A DNA stretch of 64,000 bases from Desulfatitalea tepidiphila (GCF_001293685.1 NZ_BCAG01000001.1:930001-994000); one strand, 5' to 3'; shown: positions 53,343-63,128, numbered from the stretch's first letter. Notes: generated by a model from the sequence alone, not told the origin. Numbers and translations are program-made.

Positions 53343-53753
53343 TCAACCTGCCGCGACCTTGATGGTCCGCGGCGCGGCCTTCTCAACCTTGGGCAGGGTC
53401 AGCTGGAGCACACCATCTTTAAGTTGCGCATCGATACGTCCCTGGTCGATGACTTCACTCAGGGTGAATTGACGATAGTACTTTCCGATTTCGTACTCGA
53501 TAAGGATATCCTTTTCGTTCGGTCCTTCAAAAGGTTGTACTTCGCCGCTGATGGTCAGGACGTCGTCCCTGAGGTCAACCGTTAGATCTTCCGGCCTTAC
53601 TCCCGGAAGATCTGCTAACAGCATCAGTTTCTGATCGGTTTCGTAAATATCCACGTTGGGTGAAAAGACGATCCCCGGCCGGGTTTGTTCGGCCGGCGTG
53701 GCGACCTCCTGCTTCTCTTTTACTTTCAATTCTTTTTGGGCGGTATCGGTCAT
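53343..53753 (-). CDS. Hsp20 small heat-shock protein, second of pair
   Basis: A 136-residue protein: DIYETDQKLMLLADLPGVRPEDLTVDLRDDVLTISGEV and ARGL-like end region GVLQLTLPKVE of the alpha-crystallin domain. AAGGAGG precedes the ATG on the minus strand. It is 29 bp behind the first hsp20. Some N-terminal arm residues (EKQEVATPAEQ) differ from typical Hsp20. Confidence 0.9.
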   Translation of the reverse strand: MTDTAQKELKVKEKQEVATPAEQTRPGIVFSPNVDIYETDQKLMLLADLPGVRPEDLTVDLRDDVLTISGEVQPFEGPNEKDILIEYEIGKYYRQFTLSEVIDQGRIDAQLKDGVLQLTLPKVEKAAPRTIKVAAG

Positions 53754-53782
53754 GGCGTTTTCCTCCTTCTCATGCGTGCAGT

Positions 53783-54244
53783 TTAATTGCCGATGGAAAT
53801 GCGCTTGGGTTTTGCCGATTCGGCCTTGGGTAACCGGACGGTGAGGATCCCGTTGGACAATCTGGCCTCGATCCTGTTGGGGTCGATCTCCTTGGGAAGA
53901 GCGAAAGCTCTTGAAAAGCGGCCACCTTCGCGCTCCCGGCGATGATATTTGGCCGATTCATCCACGGCTGCCAGTTTCCGTTCGCCGGAAATGGTCAAAT
54001 TGCTTGCGGTGGCTTGAATGTCCAAGTCTTCGGTCTTGACGCCGGGCAGTTCGGCACGCAGGTTATAATGGTCATCCTCCTCGGTAAAGTTGATGGCCGG
54101 AAACACACCGGCACCCATTGCACCTGGAGCCCGGCCCCCGAATGCATCCATGATGCGATCCATTTGCTGACGCATACGGGTCAGTTCATCGAACGGGGTA
54201 AGGTTGCGTAATGTGGGCATGCCAAAAAATCTCGGGTAAAACAT
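53783..54244 (-). CDS. Hsp20 small heat-shock protein, first of pair
   Basis: A 153-residue protein with FDELTRMRQQMDRIMDAFGG at the N-terminus and the crystallin domain NLRAELPGVKTEDLDIQATASNLTISGERK, then GRFSRAFALPKEID and ILTVRLPKAESAKPKRI. A holdase chaperone. GAGGAGG precedes the ATG on the minus strand. Confidence 0.92.
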   Translation of the reverse strand: MFYPRFFGMPTLRNLTPFDELTRMRQQMDRIMDAFGGRAPGAMGAGVFPAINFTEEDDHYNLRAELPGVKTEDLDIQATASNLTISGERKLAAVDESAKYHRREREGGRFSRAFALPKEIDPNRIEARLSNGILTVRLPKAESAKPKRISIGN

Positions 54245-54670
54245 AGCGACCTCCTCTTATAAGATTTTTTACATTCATCAGTTGCGATTGCCTCATGCAG
54301 GGTGTTGTTGTATCGATTTGTGTGACAAAAAATTAGAAACGAATTGAACCATGTCAATATGTCAATGTCCAAAAATTTACATTATTAAATTGACCGAAAC
54401 CTATATGGTAATGGTATCGGGTCGACAGGATGGCATGGGGTGCCATCCATGTGAACACGCGTTCGATGCGATGCAGTCGACCGTCGGTTCGTTTGTTGAA
54501 GGCCGCCGTTCTGTGGTGTGATGCCGGGTTGTATCGCGTTTGATTTTATCATAAACAAGGATGCAGAAACTTGCGCCACAATGACGGCAGATGGACCGCG
54601 GCGCCCATGAATACCCACACGATGCACTGTTGGACTGAATCCTTTCGACAATCAGTAAAAGGAGGTCGGC
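54245..54670. other. 426-bp divergent region between hsp20 pair and panG-like gene
   Basis: AT-rich DNA near 54290-54390 carries the hsp20 promoter (54330-54365). No HAIR, CIRCE or ROSE-like element is clear. The last 60 bases (including GGAGG just before 54671) hold the panG-like ribosome-binding site. Confidence 0.5.
54330..54357 (-). promoter_or_regulatory. Sigma70-type promoter of the hsp20 pair
   Basis: Minus strand TTGACA (54357-54352) and TAATTT (54335-54330) are 16 bp apart. A second TTGACA lies 8 bp upstream (54365-54360), making a tandem TTGACATA/TTGACATG. Confidence 0.5.
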
Positions 54671-55540
54671 ATGCGGATCGGTTTTGTCGGCGGAGGCAAG
54701 GTGGCCACGGCTTTTGGCCGGTACTTGCATGCGCACGGATTGGCTGTCTCAAATTATTATGATCGGCACGAAGACAAACTATCCCATGCCTGCCGATTGA
54801 CCGGGGCACATCCGTGTCAAAGCGCCGCAGAGGTCGCGAAGATGAGCGATATGGTGTTGATCACCACCCGTGATGATCAAATCGAGGGGGTCTGTCGGGA
54901 TCTTGCGGATCATGGGGTTATCCGAAAGGATCATTTGGTGGGGCACATGAGCGGCGCGCACCCCTCGTTGATCTTACATGATGCGGCCAGGCAGGGTGCA
55001 GCCATATTCAGCCTGCATCCGCTCCAGGCGTTTGCCGAGGAAGAAAAGGCGCTGGCCGATCTGCCTGGCACCTATTTCAGCATCGAAGGGACGGATCCAC
55101 GCCTGGCGTCGGTCGAAGAGATCATGGCGAAGACCGGCAACCGTTTCTTTCGACTGCTTCCGGAGCACAAGCGCCTGTATCACCTGTCGGCATGCATTTT
55201 TTCAAATTATCTGGTCACCCTGATGGCGTGCGGCCTGGAGGCGCTTTCCCACAGCGGTATTCATCCCGAAGATGGATTTCCCGCCATGATGCCCCTGATC
55301 CAGGGCACCATAGACAACATCGCCCGCCTGGGGCCGCCCAAATCCCTCACCGGACCCATTGCCCGTGGCGATGTGACCACCATCGAAGCCCATCTCACTG
55401 CCATGGCGGATCCGTCTCTGGCATCGCTGCGGCAGTTCTACGCCTTTATGGGATTGAAAACTCTGGATTTGGCAATCGAAGACGTGTTACAGGACCCCCT
55501 TAAAGCCAATGCATTGAAAAAAGTATTGGAAATGGGGTAG
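54671..55540 (+). CDS. panG: PanG-like ketopantoate reductase (Rossmann plus DUF2520)
   Basis: A 289-residue protein: N-terminal Rossmann GFVGGGKVATAFGRYL, then VLITTRDDQI, SGAHPS and SLHPLQAF, and a C-terminal helical DUF2520 domain (LSACIFSNYLVTLMACGLEAL, LTGPIARGDVTTIEAHL). Proteins of this architecture include PanG, described as a ketopantoate reductase in Francisella. It is followed 28 bp later by panB, and panC follows, which supports pantoate synthesis strongly. No panE is seen in the window. Confidence 0.75.
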   Translation: MRIGFVGGGKVATAFGRYLHAHGLAVSNYYDRHEDKLSHACRLTGAHPCQSAAEVAKMSDMVLITTRDDQIEGVCRDLADHGVIRKDHLVGHMSGAHPSLILHDAARQGAAIFSLHPLQAFAEEEKALADLPGTYFSIEGTDPRLASVEEIMAKTGNRFFRLLPEHKRLYHLSACIFSNYLVTLMACGLEALSHSGIHPEDGFPAMMPLIQGTIDNIARLGPPKSLTGPIARGDVTTIEAHLTAMADPSLASLRQFYAFMGLKTLDLAIEDVLQDPLKANALKKVLEMG

Positions 55541-55567
55541 GGGCCCTCATCAGAAAAGGAGCGAATC

Positions 55568-56401
55568 ATGGCAACAGAGAAATTCACGATTCAATCGTTC
55601 AAATCCGCGAAAATCGAGAAGCGGCCCATCAGCATGTTGACCGCCTACGATTACGCGACCGCCACGCTGCTCGACGAAGCGGGCGTCGACACCCTACTGG
55701 TGGGAGATTCGCTGGGCATGGTGATGCTGGGGTATGAAAACACTCTGCGGGTTACGATGGACGAGATGATCCACCATACCAAAGCCGTGGCCAGGGGGAC
55801 CCGCAGGGCGCTGCTGATCGCCGATATGCCCTTTCTCTCCTATCACGTGAGCGTGGAGGATGCCATTCGCAATGCAGGTCGCTTCATTCAGGAAGGCCAT
55901 GCGGAGGGGGTGAAGTTGGAAGGCGGCCAGGACGTCATCGAAAAAGTTCGCGGCATCGTCAAGGCCCAGATCCCGGTGCTCGGTCATTTGGGGTTGACCC
56001 CCCAGTCGTTGAATGTCTTCGGAGGATTCAAGGTCCAGGGCAAGGATCTGGAAGCGGCGCGACGCCTGATCGACGATGCATTGCTGCTCCAGGACGCCGG
56101 GGTTTTCGGTATCGTCCTCGAATGTGTCCCCGACCAGCTGGCGCGGGTGATCAGCGAGAAACTGGAGATTCCCACGATCGGTATCGGCGCAGGTCCTCAC
56201 TGCGATGGCCAGGTGCTGGTCATTCAGGACCTTCTCGGGACTTTCCGTAGGATGCGTCCCAAGTTCGTTAAGACTTACGCCGAAATGGGGGACAGCACCG
56301 TGAATGCCGTTAAAAATTATATCGAAGATGTGCAGCAGAAGCGTTTCCCGGCGAAAGAGCACAGCTTTCAAATGGAACCGAGTCTGGTTGAAAAATTGTA
56401 A
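55568..56401 (+). CDS. panB: 3-methyl-2-oxobutanoate hydroxymethyltransferase
   Basis: A 277-residue protein of normal length: MLTAYDYATATLLDEAGVDTLLVGDSLGMV, VKLEGG, GHLGLTPQSLNVFGGF, ECVPDQLARVI and IGIGAGPHCDGQVLV are diagnostic for PanB. It transfers a hydroxymethyl group from methylene-THF to make ketopantoate. AAAAGGAG precedes the ATG. It lies between panG-like and panC. Confidence 0.95.
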   Translation: MATEKFTIQSFKSAKIEKRPISMLTAYDYATATLLDEAGVDTLLVGDSLGMVMLGYENTLRVTMDEMIHHTKAVARGTRRALLIADMPFLSYHVSVEDAIRNAGRFIQEGHAEGVKLEGGQDVIEKVRGIVKAQIPVLGHLGLTPQSLNVFGGFKVQGKDLEAARRLIDDALLLQDAGVFGIVLECVPDQLARVISEKLEIPTIGIGAGPHCDGQVLVIQDLLGTFRRMRPKFVKTYAEMGDSTVNAVKNYIEDVQQKRFPAKEHSFQMEPSLVEKL

Positions 56402-56465
56402 TCGGCCGGTTTAACGCCGGCAGCGGCGTCACCGGCGCCATCAAAGAACAACTCAATTTTATCAC

Positions 56466-57323
56466 ATGGGTATCATGCAGATCGTACAGACCATTGCGCA
56501 GCTGCGCGCCGAGTTGAAAACCATGCGCGCCGGAGGAAAGACGGTGGGCTTCGTGCCCACCATGGGATATCTTCACGACGGCCACCTCTCGCTGGTTCAA
56601 AAGGCCCGCCAGGAAAACGACATCGTTGTGGTGAGCGTGTTCGTCAACCCCACCCAATTCGGCCCCAACGAAGATCTGGATGCCTATCCCCGCGACGCCG
56701 AACGAGACCTGAGCCTGCTTCGCGCCGGCGGAACGGACATCGCCTTCTTCCCCGCCGTCGATGAGCTTTACCCCCCAGGCTTCACCACTTATATCACCGT
56801 CGAAGGCCCAATGACCCAAACGCTTTGCGGTCGGTCGCGTCCCACACATTTCCGCGGCGTGGCGACCGTGGTTTCCAAGCTTTTCAATATGGTCGGACCG
56901 GATCGTGCCTATTTCGGTCAAAAGGACGCCCAGCAGGTGGCGGTGATCGAGCAGATGGTTCGGGATCTGAATTTTGACATCGAGATCGTGGCCTGTCCCA
57001 CGGTGCGTGAACCGGATGGCCTGGCGATGAGCTCGCGCAACACCTACCTGAGCCAAACGCATCGGGCCCAGGCCCCTTTGATTTCCCAGGCACTGTTCGG
57101 TGCAAGGGATCTGGTCGAAAAAGGGGAAAGGCATTCGGCGGTCGTGGTGGATTACCTGAAAACCAATATCCAGCGGATCGACGGTGCGGAAATCGACTAT
57201 GTCTCGATTGCCGACTCCCGATCTCTGTCAGATCTCGATATCTTGAAGGGCGATGTCCTGATCGCCGTGGCCGTGAAGCTGGGGCGTACGCGTCTGATCG
57301 ACAATATCCGCATCAAAGTTTAA
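56466..57323 (+). CDS. panC: Pantothenate synthetase
   Basis: A 285-residue protein: VGFVPTMGYLHDGHLSLVQKAR, VSVFVNPTQFGPNEDLDAYPR, YFGQKDAQQV and MSSRNTYL are the PanC signature. It joins pantoate and beta-alanine with ATP. A start at 56475 (second Met) is also possible. No panD is seen in the window. Confidence 0.95.
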   Translation: MGIMQIVQTIAQLRAELKTMRAGGKTVGFVPTMGYLHDGHLSLVQKARQENDIVVVSVFVNPTQFGPNEDLDAYPRDAERDLSLLRAGGTDIAFFPAVDELYPPGFTTYITVEGPMTQTLCGRSRPTHFRGVATVVSKLFNMVGPDRAYFGQKDAQQVAVIEQMVRDLNFDIEIVACPTVREPDGLAMSSRNTYLSQTHRAQAPLISQALFGARDLVEKGERHSAVVVDYLKTNIQRIDGAEIDYVSIADSRSLSDLDILKGDVLIAVAVKLGRTRLIDNIRIKV

Positions 57324-57338
57324 TCTGGAATGGTGGAT

Positions 57339-58016
57339 CTATCTTGGGTCTGATGAGACATGCGGAACCGTCAATCTGGGCATGATCGGTTCCATCCCGT
57401 GGATCCGAACATCCTCGATCATCAACCTCACCAGCGCTTCGTCGAGGCATCTGCCGGCCATTTCATCCAGAAGGGCAAATGCATGTCGTCGTGATTTTCG
57501 CCGTTGGTAGGGACGGTCCGTTGTAATGGCATCGAAGCAATCGGCGATGCTGACGATTTTGGCGGCAAGGGGGATCTCGTTTCCGTGCAATCCAAACGGA
57601 TATCCACTGCCGTCAATGCGCTCATGGTGAAATAATACGGCATGGTAAATATTGGCATTGCAATGGATATGTTGCAGCAAAGCTGCGCCGATCAGGGGGT
57701 GGCTGCGAACCTCGCCGATCATTTCCGTTGAGAGGGCGGCCTGTTTGTTGCTGAAGATTGTGTCGCTCAAGGCCAGCTTGCCCAAATCGTGAAGCATACC
57801 GCCCATCGTAATGTCGCGTGACATATCCACGCTCAGTTTGGCCTTGATAGCCAAGCGCCGGCTATAGGCAGCCACCCTTTGAGCATGCGCGTGGGTATAG
57901 CTGTCTCTTCGACCCAAGGCAGAGGCCATCATAAAGAGCGTGCGGGTGTCGTTTGTTTCTTGTCTGTCAGCGACAATCGGTTTTTTTACGGCAATACCCA
58001 AAATCATATCCTGCAC
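57339..58016 (-). CDS. HD-GYP domain protein
   Basis: A 225-residue protein: YTHAHAQRVAAYSRRLAI, GGMLHDLGKLALSD (metal-binding HD), then HPLIGAALLQ, FHHERIDGSGYPFGL (HHERIDGSGYP, GYP motif) and ADCFDAITTDRPYQ. The HD and GYP motifs are intact, so it may be a c-di-GMP phosphodiesterase. No sensor or receiver domain is present. Starts at GTG 58016 or ATG 58007. Confidence 0.88.
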   Translation of the reverse strand: MQDMILGIAVKKPIVADRQETNDTRTLFMMASALGRRDSYTHAHAQRVAAYSRRLAIKAKLSVDMSRDITMGGMLHDLGKLALSDTIFSNKQAALSTEMIGEVRSHPLIGAALLQHIHCNANIYHAVLFHHERIDGSGYPFGLHGNEIPLAAKIVSIADCFDAITTDRPYQRRKSRRHAFALLDEMAGRCLDEALVRLMIEDVRIHGMEPIMPRLTVPHVSSDPR

Positions 58017-58200
58017 AGGAGCCGATCATGCGTGGATCCTCTCACGAGATCGAGCGGAACGGCGACTCAAGCGAACTGATTATTTTCTTTAGCCAATTTT
58101 TATTATGGTGTCAACGAAACTCTATGGTGTGCCGGGGTTCGCTTCGGACGCGGCGGTGGGTTCAAATCGGGTCCCAAAGCAAGTTGTCGGCAGGAACGCA

Positions 58201-58809
58201 TCATTGCCGTGCCTTGCGGGCTAGCCTGCGATAAACAGCGAGGGTCTGCCTTTCCGTTTCGGCCAGGGTGCCACTGTTGTCGATAACCATGGTGGCCCGG
58301 GCGACCTTTTCTTTCAAGGGCATTTGCGATGCCATGCGCGCCTTGGCTTCTGCAGGACTCAGCCCGTTGCGCCGGGTCAGGCGTTCGAGTTGAATCGGTT
58401 CGGGGGTATAGACCACGATGATATCGGTCAAGCCTTCGGTACGGCCGGTTTCGAACAACAACGGAATATCCATGATCACGACAGCGTCCGGGTGATTCTC
58501 GGCAATACGCGCCATCTGGCGATCGATTTCCGCGCTCACCCGGGGATGAACGATGGCCTCGAGTCGACGACGCGCATCTGGATCCTCAAAAACCATTCGG
58601 CCCAATTTTTCACGGTTGAGCAATCCTTCAGGTGTCAGCATATCATCGCCGAAATGGCGGCGGATCTCCTCCAAAGCGGGCTGGCCGGGAGCGACCACGT
58701 CATGCGCAATCTGATCGGCGTCGATGATCAATGCCCCTGATCGGCGTAAAAACGTCGCAACCGTCGATTTCCCCGATGCAATGTTGCCTGTCAGTCCTGC
58801 AACTATCAA
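58201..58809 (-). CDS. coaE: Dephospho-CoA kinase
   Basis: A 202-residue protein: GLTGNIASGKSTVATFLRRSGALIIDADQIAHD (P-loop) and later VVIMDIPLLFE and the C-terminal RLARKARQ tail. It does the last step of CoA synthesis. I prefer the TTG at 58809, which is preceded by GGGAGAGGG; the frame opens at an ATG at 58830 with no good site. The panG-B-C group is 0.9-3.5 kb away on the other strand. Confidence 0.92.
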   Translation of the reverse strand: MIVAGLTGNIASGKSTVATFLRRSGALIIDADQIAHDVVAPGQPALEEIRRHFGDDMLTPEGLLNREKLGRMVFEDPDARRRLEAIVHPRVSAEIDRQMARIAENHPDAVVIMDIPLLFETGRTEGLTDIIVVYTPEPIQLERLTRRNGLSPAEAKARMASQMPLKEKVARATMVIDNSGTLAETERQTLAVYRRLARKARQ

Positions 58810-58946
58810 AATACCCTCTCCCTTGTACATTCGTTAAAGATAACGGTCGCTAAGGCCGATGTATGCTTGAGAAACAACCAACGGCATTTTAAGGACTTGG
58901 AATTTAGATGCAATATAAAAGTTGAACGCCCGGGACACATCGGACA

Positions 58947-60182
58947 ATGCCGACACCATTCTCTGCCAAATCCATCCTGTTCGTCGACGAGGAGCTCTAT
59001 GTGCGCAAGGCGCTGCAGCGCAGCTTCCGGGATGTGAGCGATGAATGGGAGCTGCGTTTTGCCAACGACCCGGCCGAAGCGTTGCAAGTCATGGCGCAGG
59101 CAGAGGTGGATGTCCTGGTGACCGAGATGGTGTTTGCAAGCGGTCCGAGCGGCCTGGATTTCCTCGAGACCGTCCGCAACAGTCATCCCCAAACCGTCAG
59201 GATCATCCTCTCCGGATACGTAGACCGCGACATTACATTGAAAACCGTCGATCTGGCCCACCAATTCCTCTCCAAGCCGTGCGACGACAGTGATCTGAAA
59301 GCCACGATTGCCAAGGCCTTTTTGATGTGGGATCTTTTGGCGCAGGACTCGCTGAAAAAGGTGGTGACCCGCATCGATGCGCTTCCCAGTCTGCCTTCCC
59401 TGTATGTCGAATTGGTCGAAGCGCTCAAAGCCGAAAACAGCTCGGTGCAGCAGGTCGCCGATATCGTTTCCAGGGATCTTGAACTCACGGCTAAGCTCCT
59501 TAAGCTGGTCAACTCTTCGTTCTTCGGCTTGCCCCAAAGGGTTGCTCACCCCGCCAAGGCCGTCAGTCTGCTGGGGTTGGATCTGGTCCAATCCATCGTG
59601 CTGGCGTCGAGCGCTTTTGAAAAATTTAACCACTTGGCACTGCAGGGGTTTTCGGTTGCCCAGCTATGGGACCACGCCATTCAAACGGCTGCCCTGGCCA
59701 AAGCCATCGCCCAGGAGGCGGATATGCCACGGGCGGATGTGGATACCGCTTTCATGGCTGGTTTGCTTCATGATATTGGTAAGTTGTTGATTGCGTCCAA
59801 TTTGCCCGAGGAATTTCGTGCCATTATCGAACAGATGCGTGTGCGTGACTGTGGCATGGCATTGGCCGAAAAGCATCTCCTCGGGACCACGCATGCCGCC
59901 ATTGGGGCTTATTTACTGGGTTTATGGGGGCTGCCCGATGCCATCATCGATGCCGTCGCCTACCATCATCAACCCGGCGCTAAGTCAGGCGACACGCTGG
60001 GGATCACCGGTATCGTGCATGTTGCCGATGGATTCGATCAAGTGATCGGCGGCGCTCGCGACCGGGCCGGGGCGATCCCCACTGGCTTGGACTGGGCCTA
60101 TTTGGACCGGATCGGTTGCGCTGCCAAGATCACACAATGGCAACGACTTTGTTCGAAAAGCCTGGCTCACGATCTCCATTGA
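58947..60182 (+). CDS. Receiver-HDOD protein with Glu at the phospho-acceptor site
   Basis: A 411-residue protein. The receiver (residues 8-122) has the D14/E15 acidic pocket and Lys in LSKPC, but the phospho-acceptor site reads LVTEMVF, with E60 for Asp. HDOD (about 140-345) has LPSLPSLYVELVEAL, DLELTAKLLKLVNSSFFGLPQRV, and AGLLHDIGKLLI, an HD pair that many HDOD domains lack. A Glu there can mimic phosphorylation, so the protein may be permanently active. Confidence 0.85.
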   Translation: MPTPFSAKSILFVDEELYVRKALQRSFRDVSDEWELRFANDPAEALQVMAQAEVDVLVTEMVFASGPSGLDFLETVRNSHPQTVRIILSGYVDRDITLKTVDLAHQFLSKPCDDSDLKATIAKAFLMWDLLAQDSLKKVVTRIDALPSLPSLYVELVEALKAENSSVQQVADIVSRDLELTAKLLKLVNSSFFGLPQRVAHPAKAVSLLGLDLVQSIVLASSAFEKFNHLALQGFSVAQLWDHAIQTAALAKAIAQEADMPRADVDTAFMAGLLHDIGKLLIASNLPEEFRAIIEQMRVRDCGMALAEKHLLGTTHAAIGAYLLGLWGLPDAIIDAVAYHHQPGAKSGDTLGITGIVHVADGFDQVIGGARDRAGAIPTGLDWAYLDRIGCAAKITQWQRLCSKSLAHDLH

Positions 60183-60390
60183 GACGTTGACGGAGGCATT
60201 GCCGGTGATTTTTGCGACCGCTTCATGTCCACTCTACAAAGGCCCGAACAGCGATGGCACCGACGGGTTTTGACTTTACACGCCTACGTTCATGGTCTAT
60301 AGAGGTAGCCCGTATCAAGCATTGAATCTTTCCTGGTAGTTGATTGAAAATATTTGCCTTGTCCCCCAAGGCAGCATTGAAGAGGTGGTT

Positions 60391-61029
60391 GTGCAACCCC
60401 TTGTTCAAATCGTTTTGGCGACCCGCAACGCCGGAAAAACCAAAGAGATTATTGACCTTCTGGAAGACTATCCCGTTCGAATAAAAAACCTGAATGATTT
60501 CGGACCGATCCCACCCATCGAGGAAGACGGGGCCACCTTCGATGAAAATGCTTACAAAAAGGCCAGCTTAACCGCTCGCTATTTAGGTCTTCCCGCCCTT
60601 GCGGATGACTCCGGTCTCACGGTGGCGGCCTTGAATGGCGCGCCCGGCGTCTATTCGGCGCGCTACGGCGGTGAAAATGCCACGGACATGGATCGGTGTC
60701 AAAAATTGCTTGCTGAAATGTTGGATCATGAGGATCGCCGGGCCGCTTTCGAGTGCGTCCTCTCTTTGGCCGTACCCACCGGACCCGCTTTGACTTACGA
60801 AGGCCGCTGCGAGGGGTTGATCGCCCGATCTCCTTCAGGAGAGAATGGCTTTGGATATGATCCCATATTCTTTTATCCGCCGCTGGGTAAGACCTTCGCC
60901 CAGCTCACCATGGCCGAAAAAAGCCATGTCAGTCATCGTGGAAAGGCATTGCGGGAGTTGCGTGAGGAATTCGACAAAGTGATCGTTTGGCTTCGGCAGC
61001 AGATGCCCCAACTCGACAGGCAAGGTTGA
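60391..61029 (+). CDS. rdgB: XTP/dITP diphosphatase (RdgB/HAM1)
   Basis: A 212-residue protein: IVLATRNAGKTKEI at the N-terminus, EDGATFDENAYKKA, LPALADDSGLTVAALNGAPGVYSARYGG and SGENGFGYDPIF are the Ham1 signature. It hydrolyses noncanonical purine nucleotides. I start at GTG 60391, with AGAGG at 60381-60385; the frame opens at a TTG at 60340. Confidence 0.9.
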   Translation: MQPLVQIVLATRNAGKTKEIIDLLEDYPVRIKNLNDFGPIPPIEEDGATFDENAYKKASLTARYLGLPALADDSGLTVAALNGAPGVYSARYGGENATDMDRCQKLLAEMLDHEDRRAAFECVLSLAVPTGPALTYEGRCEGLIARSPSGENGFGYDPIFFYPPLGKTFAQLTMAEKSHVSHRGKALRELREEFDKVIVWLRQQMPQLDRQG

Positions 61030-61113
61030 TTCGATCTGCAAACGGGGCGGTATATGGCTTTTGGGCCGATTTGGAAATTTTTCTGACCGATACATTCAGT
61101 AAAGGAGTGGTAC

Positions 61114-63084
61114 ATGCTCAAATTCTACGAAGGCATAGATATTGTTAAGGAAATCGGTGGAGTAAAAACTGCCGAAGCAGCTCGTACACTGCTCGAAGAG
61201 CGCATGTCGGCCGAGCAGTATGCACGCATCGCGGGTTTTGAGGATCCAGAGATCATATTGAAAATCGCCAATGCCGCCGTGATGTGCGAGCCGGACCAGA
61301 TCTTCATCAATACCGGAACCGAAGCCGACAAACAATTCATCCGGGACATGGCCCTGCAAAAAGGGGAAGAAGATATATTGCCGATGAAGGGCCACACCAT
61401 CCATTATGACCTCAAGGAGGAGCAGGGACGAATCATCGATCGAACCTATTATATCTCCAATCCCGGGGAGTCGGTGAGTTCGCTGGCCAATCGCATGCCG
61501 CGCGCCGAGGCCATCGAAACCGTCCGAAAGGGCATGGTCGGCATCATGCGCGGCAAAACCATGGTGGTGGGGTTCTACTCCAGAGGGCCGGTGGGGTCGC
61601 CGGTATCCAATCCGGCCATTGAAATGACCAGCTCCGCGTATGTGTCCCACAGCGCCGAAATCCTCTACCGGAATGCCTACAACGATTTTGAAAGGGAAGC
61701 CCGCAAGCTCGGGCACTTTTATACCAATATCCACAGCGAGGGGCTCAATCGACCGGAAGATCTGCCCAATGCCCGGGTCTTCATGGATCGTGCCTATCGC
61801 ACCACCTATGCCTATAACTGCACCTACGCCGGCAATACGCTGCTATTGAAAAAGGGCAACCATCGTTTTTCCGTCGATCGTTCGGTCTATGAAAAGCGCG
61901 GTTACGAGCTGGCCGAGCATATGTTCATCACCTGCATGCGAGGCCAGAATGGTCGCATCACCGGCATTACCGGCGCTGCGCCCAGCGGTTGCGGCAAGAC
62001 GACCACGGCCATGGCCGGCGACGAATTCGTCGGCGATGATCTGGCCCAGATGTGGATCGCCGAAGACGGCACCATTCGTTCGGTCAACCCGGAATGCGGC
62101 ATCTTCGGCATCGTGGAAGATGTCAACGAAGAGGGCGACCCGGTGCTGATGCGGTGCCTGCGTCATCCGGGGACCGAAGTGATCTGGTCCAATGTGCTCA
62201 TCGATGAAAACGGCGTGCCCCAATGGGTCGGCAACGGCGAGCCCACCCCGCTCAAAGGCCGCAATTTCCAGGGCGACTGGGAAAAAGGGATGAAGGATGC
62301 CAAGGGGAAAGAGATCCCCATCTCGCATCCCAATGCGCGGTGCACGCTGGCGTCGAGCGCCCTGAGCAACTATTCCACCCTGGCCGAGGACCCGACGGGC
62401 GTCGAAACACGTGTCGTGACCTACAGCGGTCGCGACAGCGACACCATGCCGCCGGTCTGGACGGCCCGCAATTCGGATGAGGGCGTGGTCATCGGCGCCT
62501 GTATCGTTTCGGCGGCCACGGCCACGGAAGTCGGCGCCACCGGGGTCAAGCGCGCTCCATGGGCCAATGCCCCGTTTATTCCCGGCCCCCTGGGCGACTA
62601 CATGGACGCGCAGTTCAAGTTCTTCGGCAGTGGTCAGATCGGCAAAGGCAAGCGACCGGTCATGGCGGGGTTGAACTACTTTTTGACCCACGAAGCCCGC
62701 GGGGGCACAGGCAAAAAGTTGCTCGGCGAAAAACGCGACGTCAAGGTGTGGCTCTCCTGGCTGGAAAGACGCGCCCACGACGAGGTGCAGGCCATCGAGA
62801 CGCCCATCGGCTTTATTCCCAAGTATGAAGACTTGAAGCGCCTTTTCAAGGCCCGCATCGACAAAGACTACCCGCGCGACCTCTACGACAAGCAGTTTTC
62901 ACTTTACATCGACAATATCGTCAAGCGCATCGATCTGCAGTTGGACGCCTATGGTAAAGAAGACAACCTGCCGGCGCGGCTTTTCGAAGTACTCAAGGTG
63001 CAGCGCGAAGGGTTAATGGCGCTCAAGGAAACATACGGGTCCATCGTCACCCCGGCGCAGCTGGAAGCCGCATCTGGAAACTGA
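61114..63084 (+). CDS. pckG: Phosphoenolpyruvate carboxykinase (GTP)
   Basis: A 656-residue protein. ITGAAPSGCGKTTTAMAGDEF contains the kinase-type P-loop of GTP-PEPCK, with further conserved parts NPECGIFGIVEDVNEEGDP and RDSDTMPPVWTARNSDEGVV. It decarboxylates oxaloacetate for gluconeogenesis, or runs in reverse for anaplerosis. AAAGGAG precedes the ATG. A strong terminator follows. Confidence 0.92.
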   Translation: MLKFYEGIDIVKEIGGVKTAEAARTLLEERMSAEQYARIAGFEDPEIILKIANAAVMCEPDQIFINTGTEADKQFIRDMALQKGEEDILPMKGHTIHYDLKEEQGRIIDRTYYISNPGESVSSLANRMPRAEAIETVRKGMVGIMRGKTMVVGFYSRGPVGSPVSNPAIEMTSSAYVSHSAEILYRNAYNDFEREARKLGHFYTNIHSEGLNRPEDLPNARVFMDRAYRTTYAYNCTYAGNTLLLKKGNHRFSVDRSVYEKRGYELAEHMFITCMRGQNGRITGITGAAPSGCGKTTTAMAGDEFVGDDLAQMWIAEDGTIRSVNPECGIFGIVEDVNEEGDPVLMRCLRHPGTEVIWSNVLIDENGVPQWVGNGEPTPLKGRNFQGDWEKGMKDAKGKEIPISHPNARCTLASSALSNYSTLAEDPTGVETRVVTYSGRDSDTMPPVWTARNSDEGVVIGACIVSAATATEVGATGVKRAPWANAPFIPGPLGDYMDAQFKFFGSGQIGKGKRPVMAGLNYFLTHEARGGTGKKLLGEKRDVKVWLSWLERRAHDEVQAIETPIGFIPKYEDLKRLFKARIDKDYPRDLYDKQFSLYIDNIVKRIDLQLDAYGKEDNLPARLFEVLKVQREGLMALKETYGSIVTPAQLEAASGN

Positions 63085-63128
63085 TCGACGATTGCACCTG
63101 GCCGACGGCAATTGAGAAAATTGTGCGA

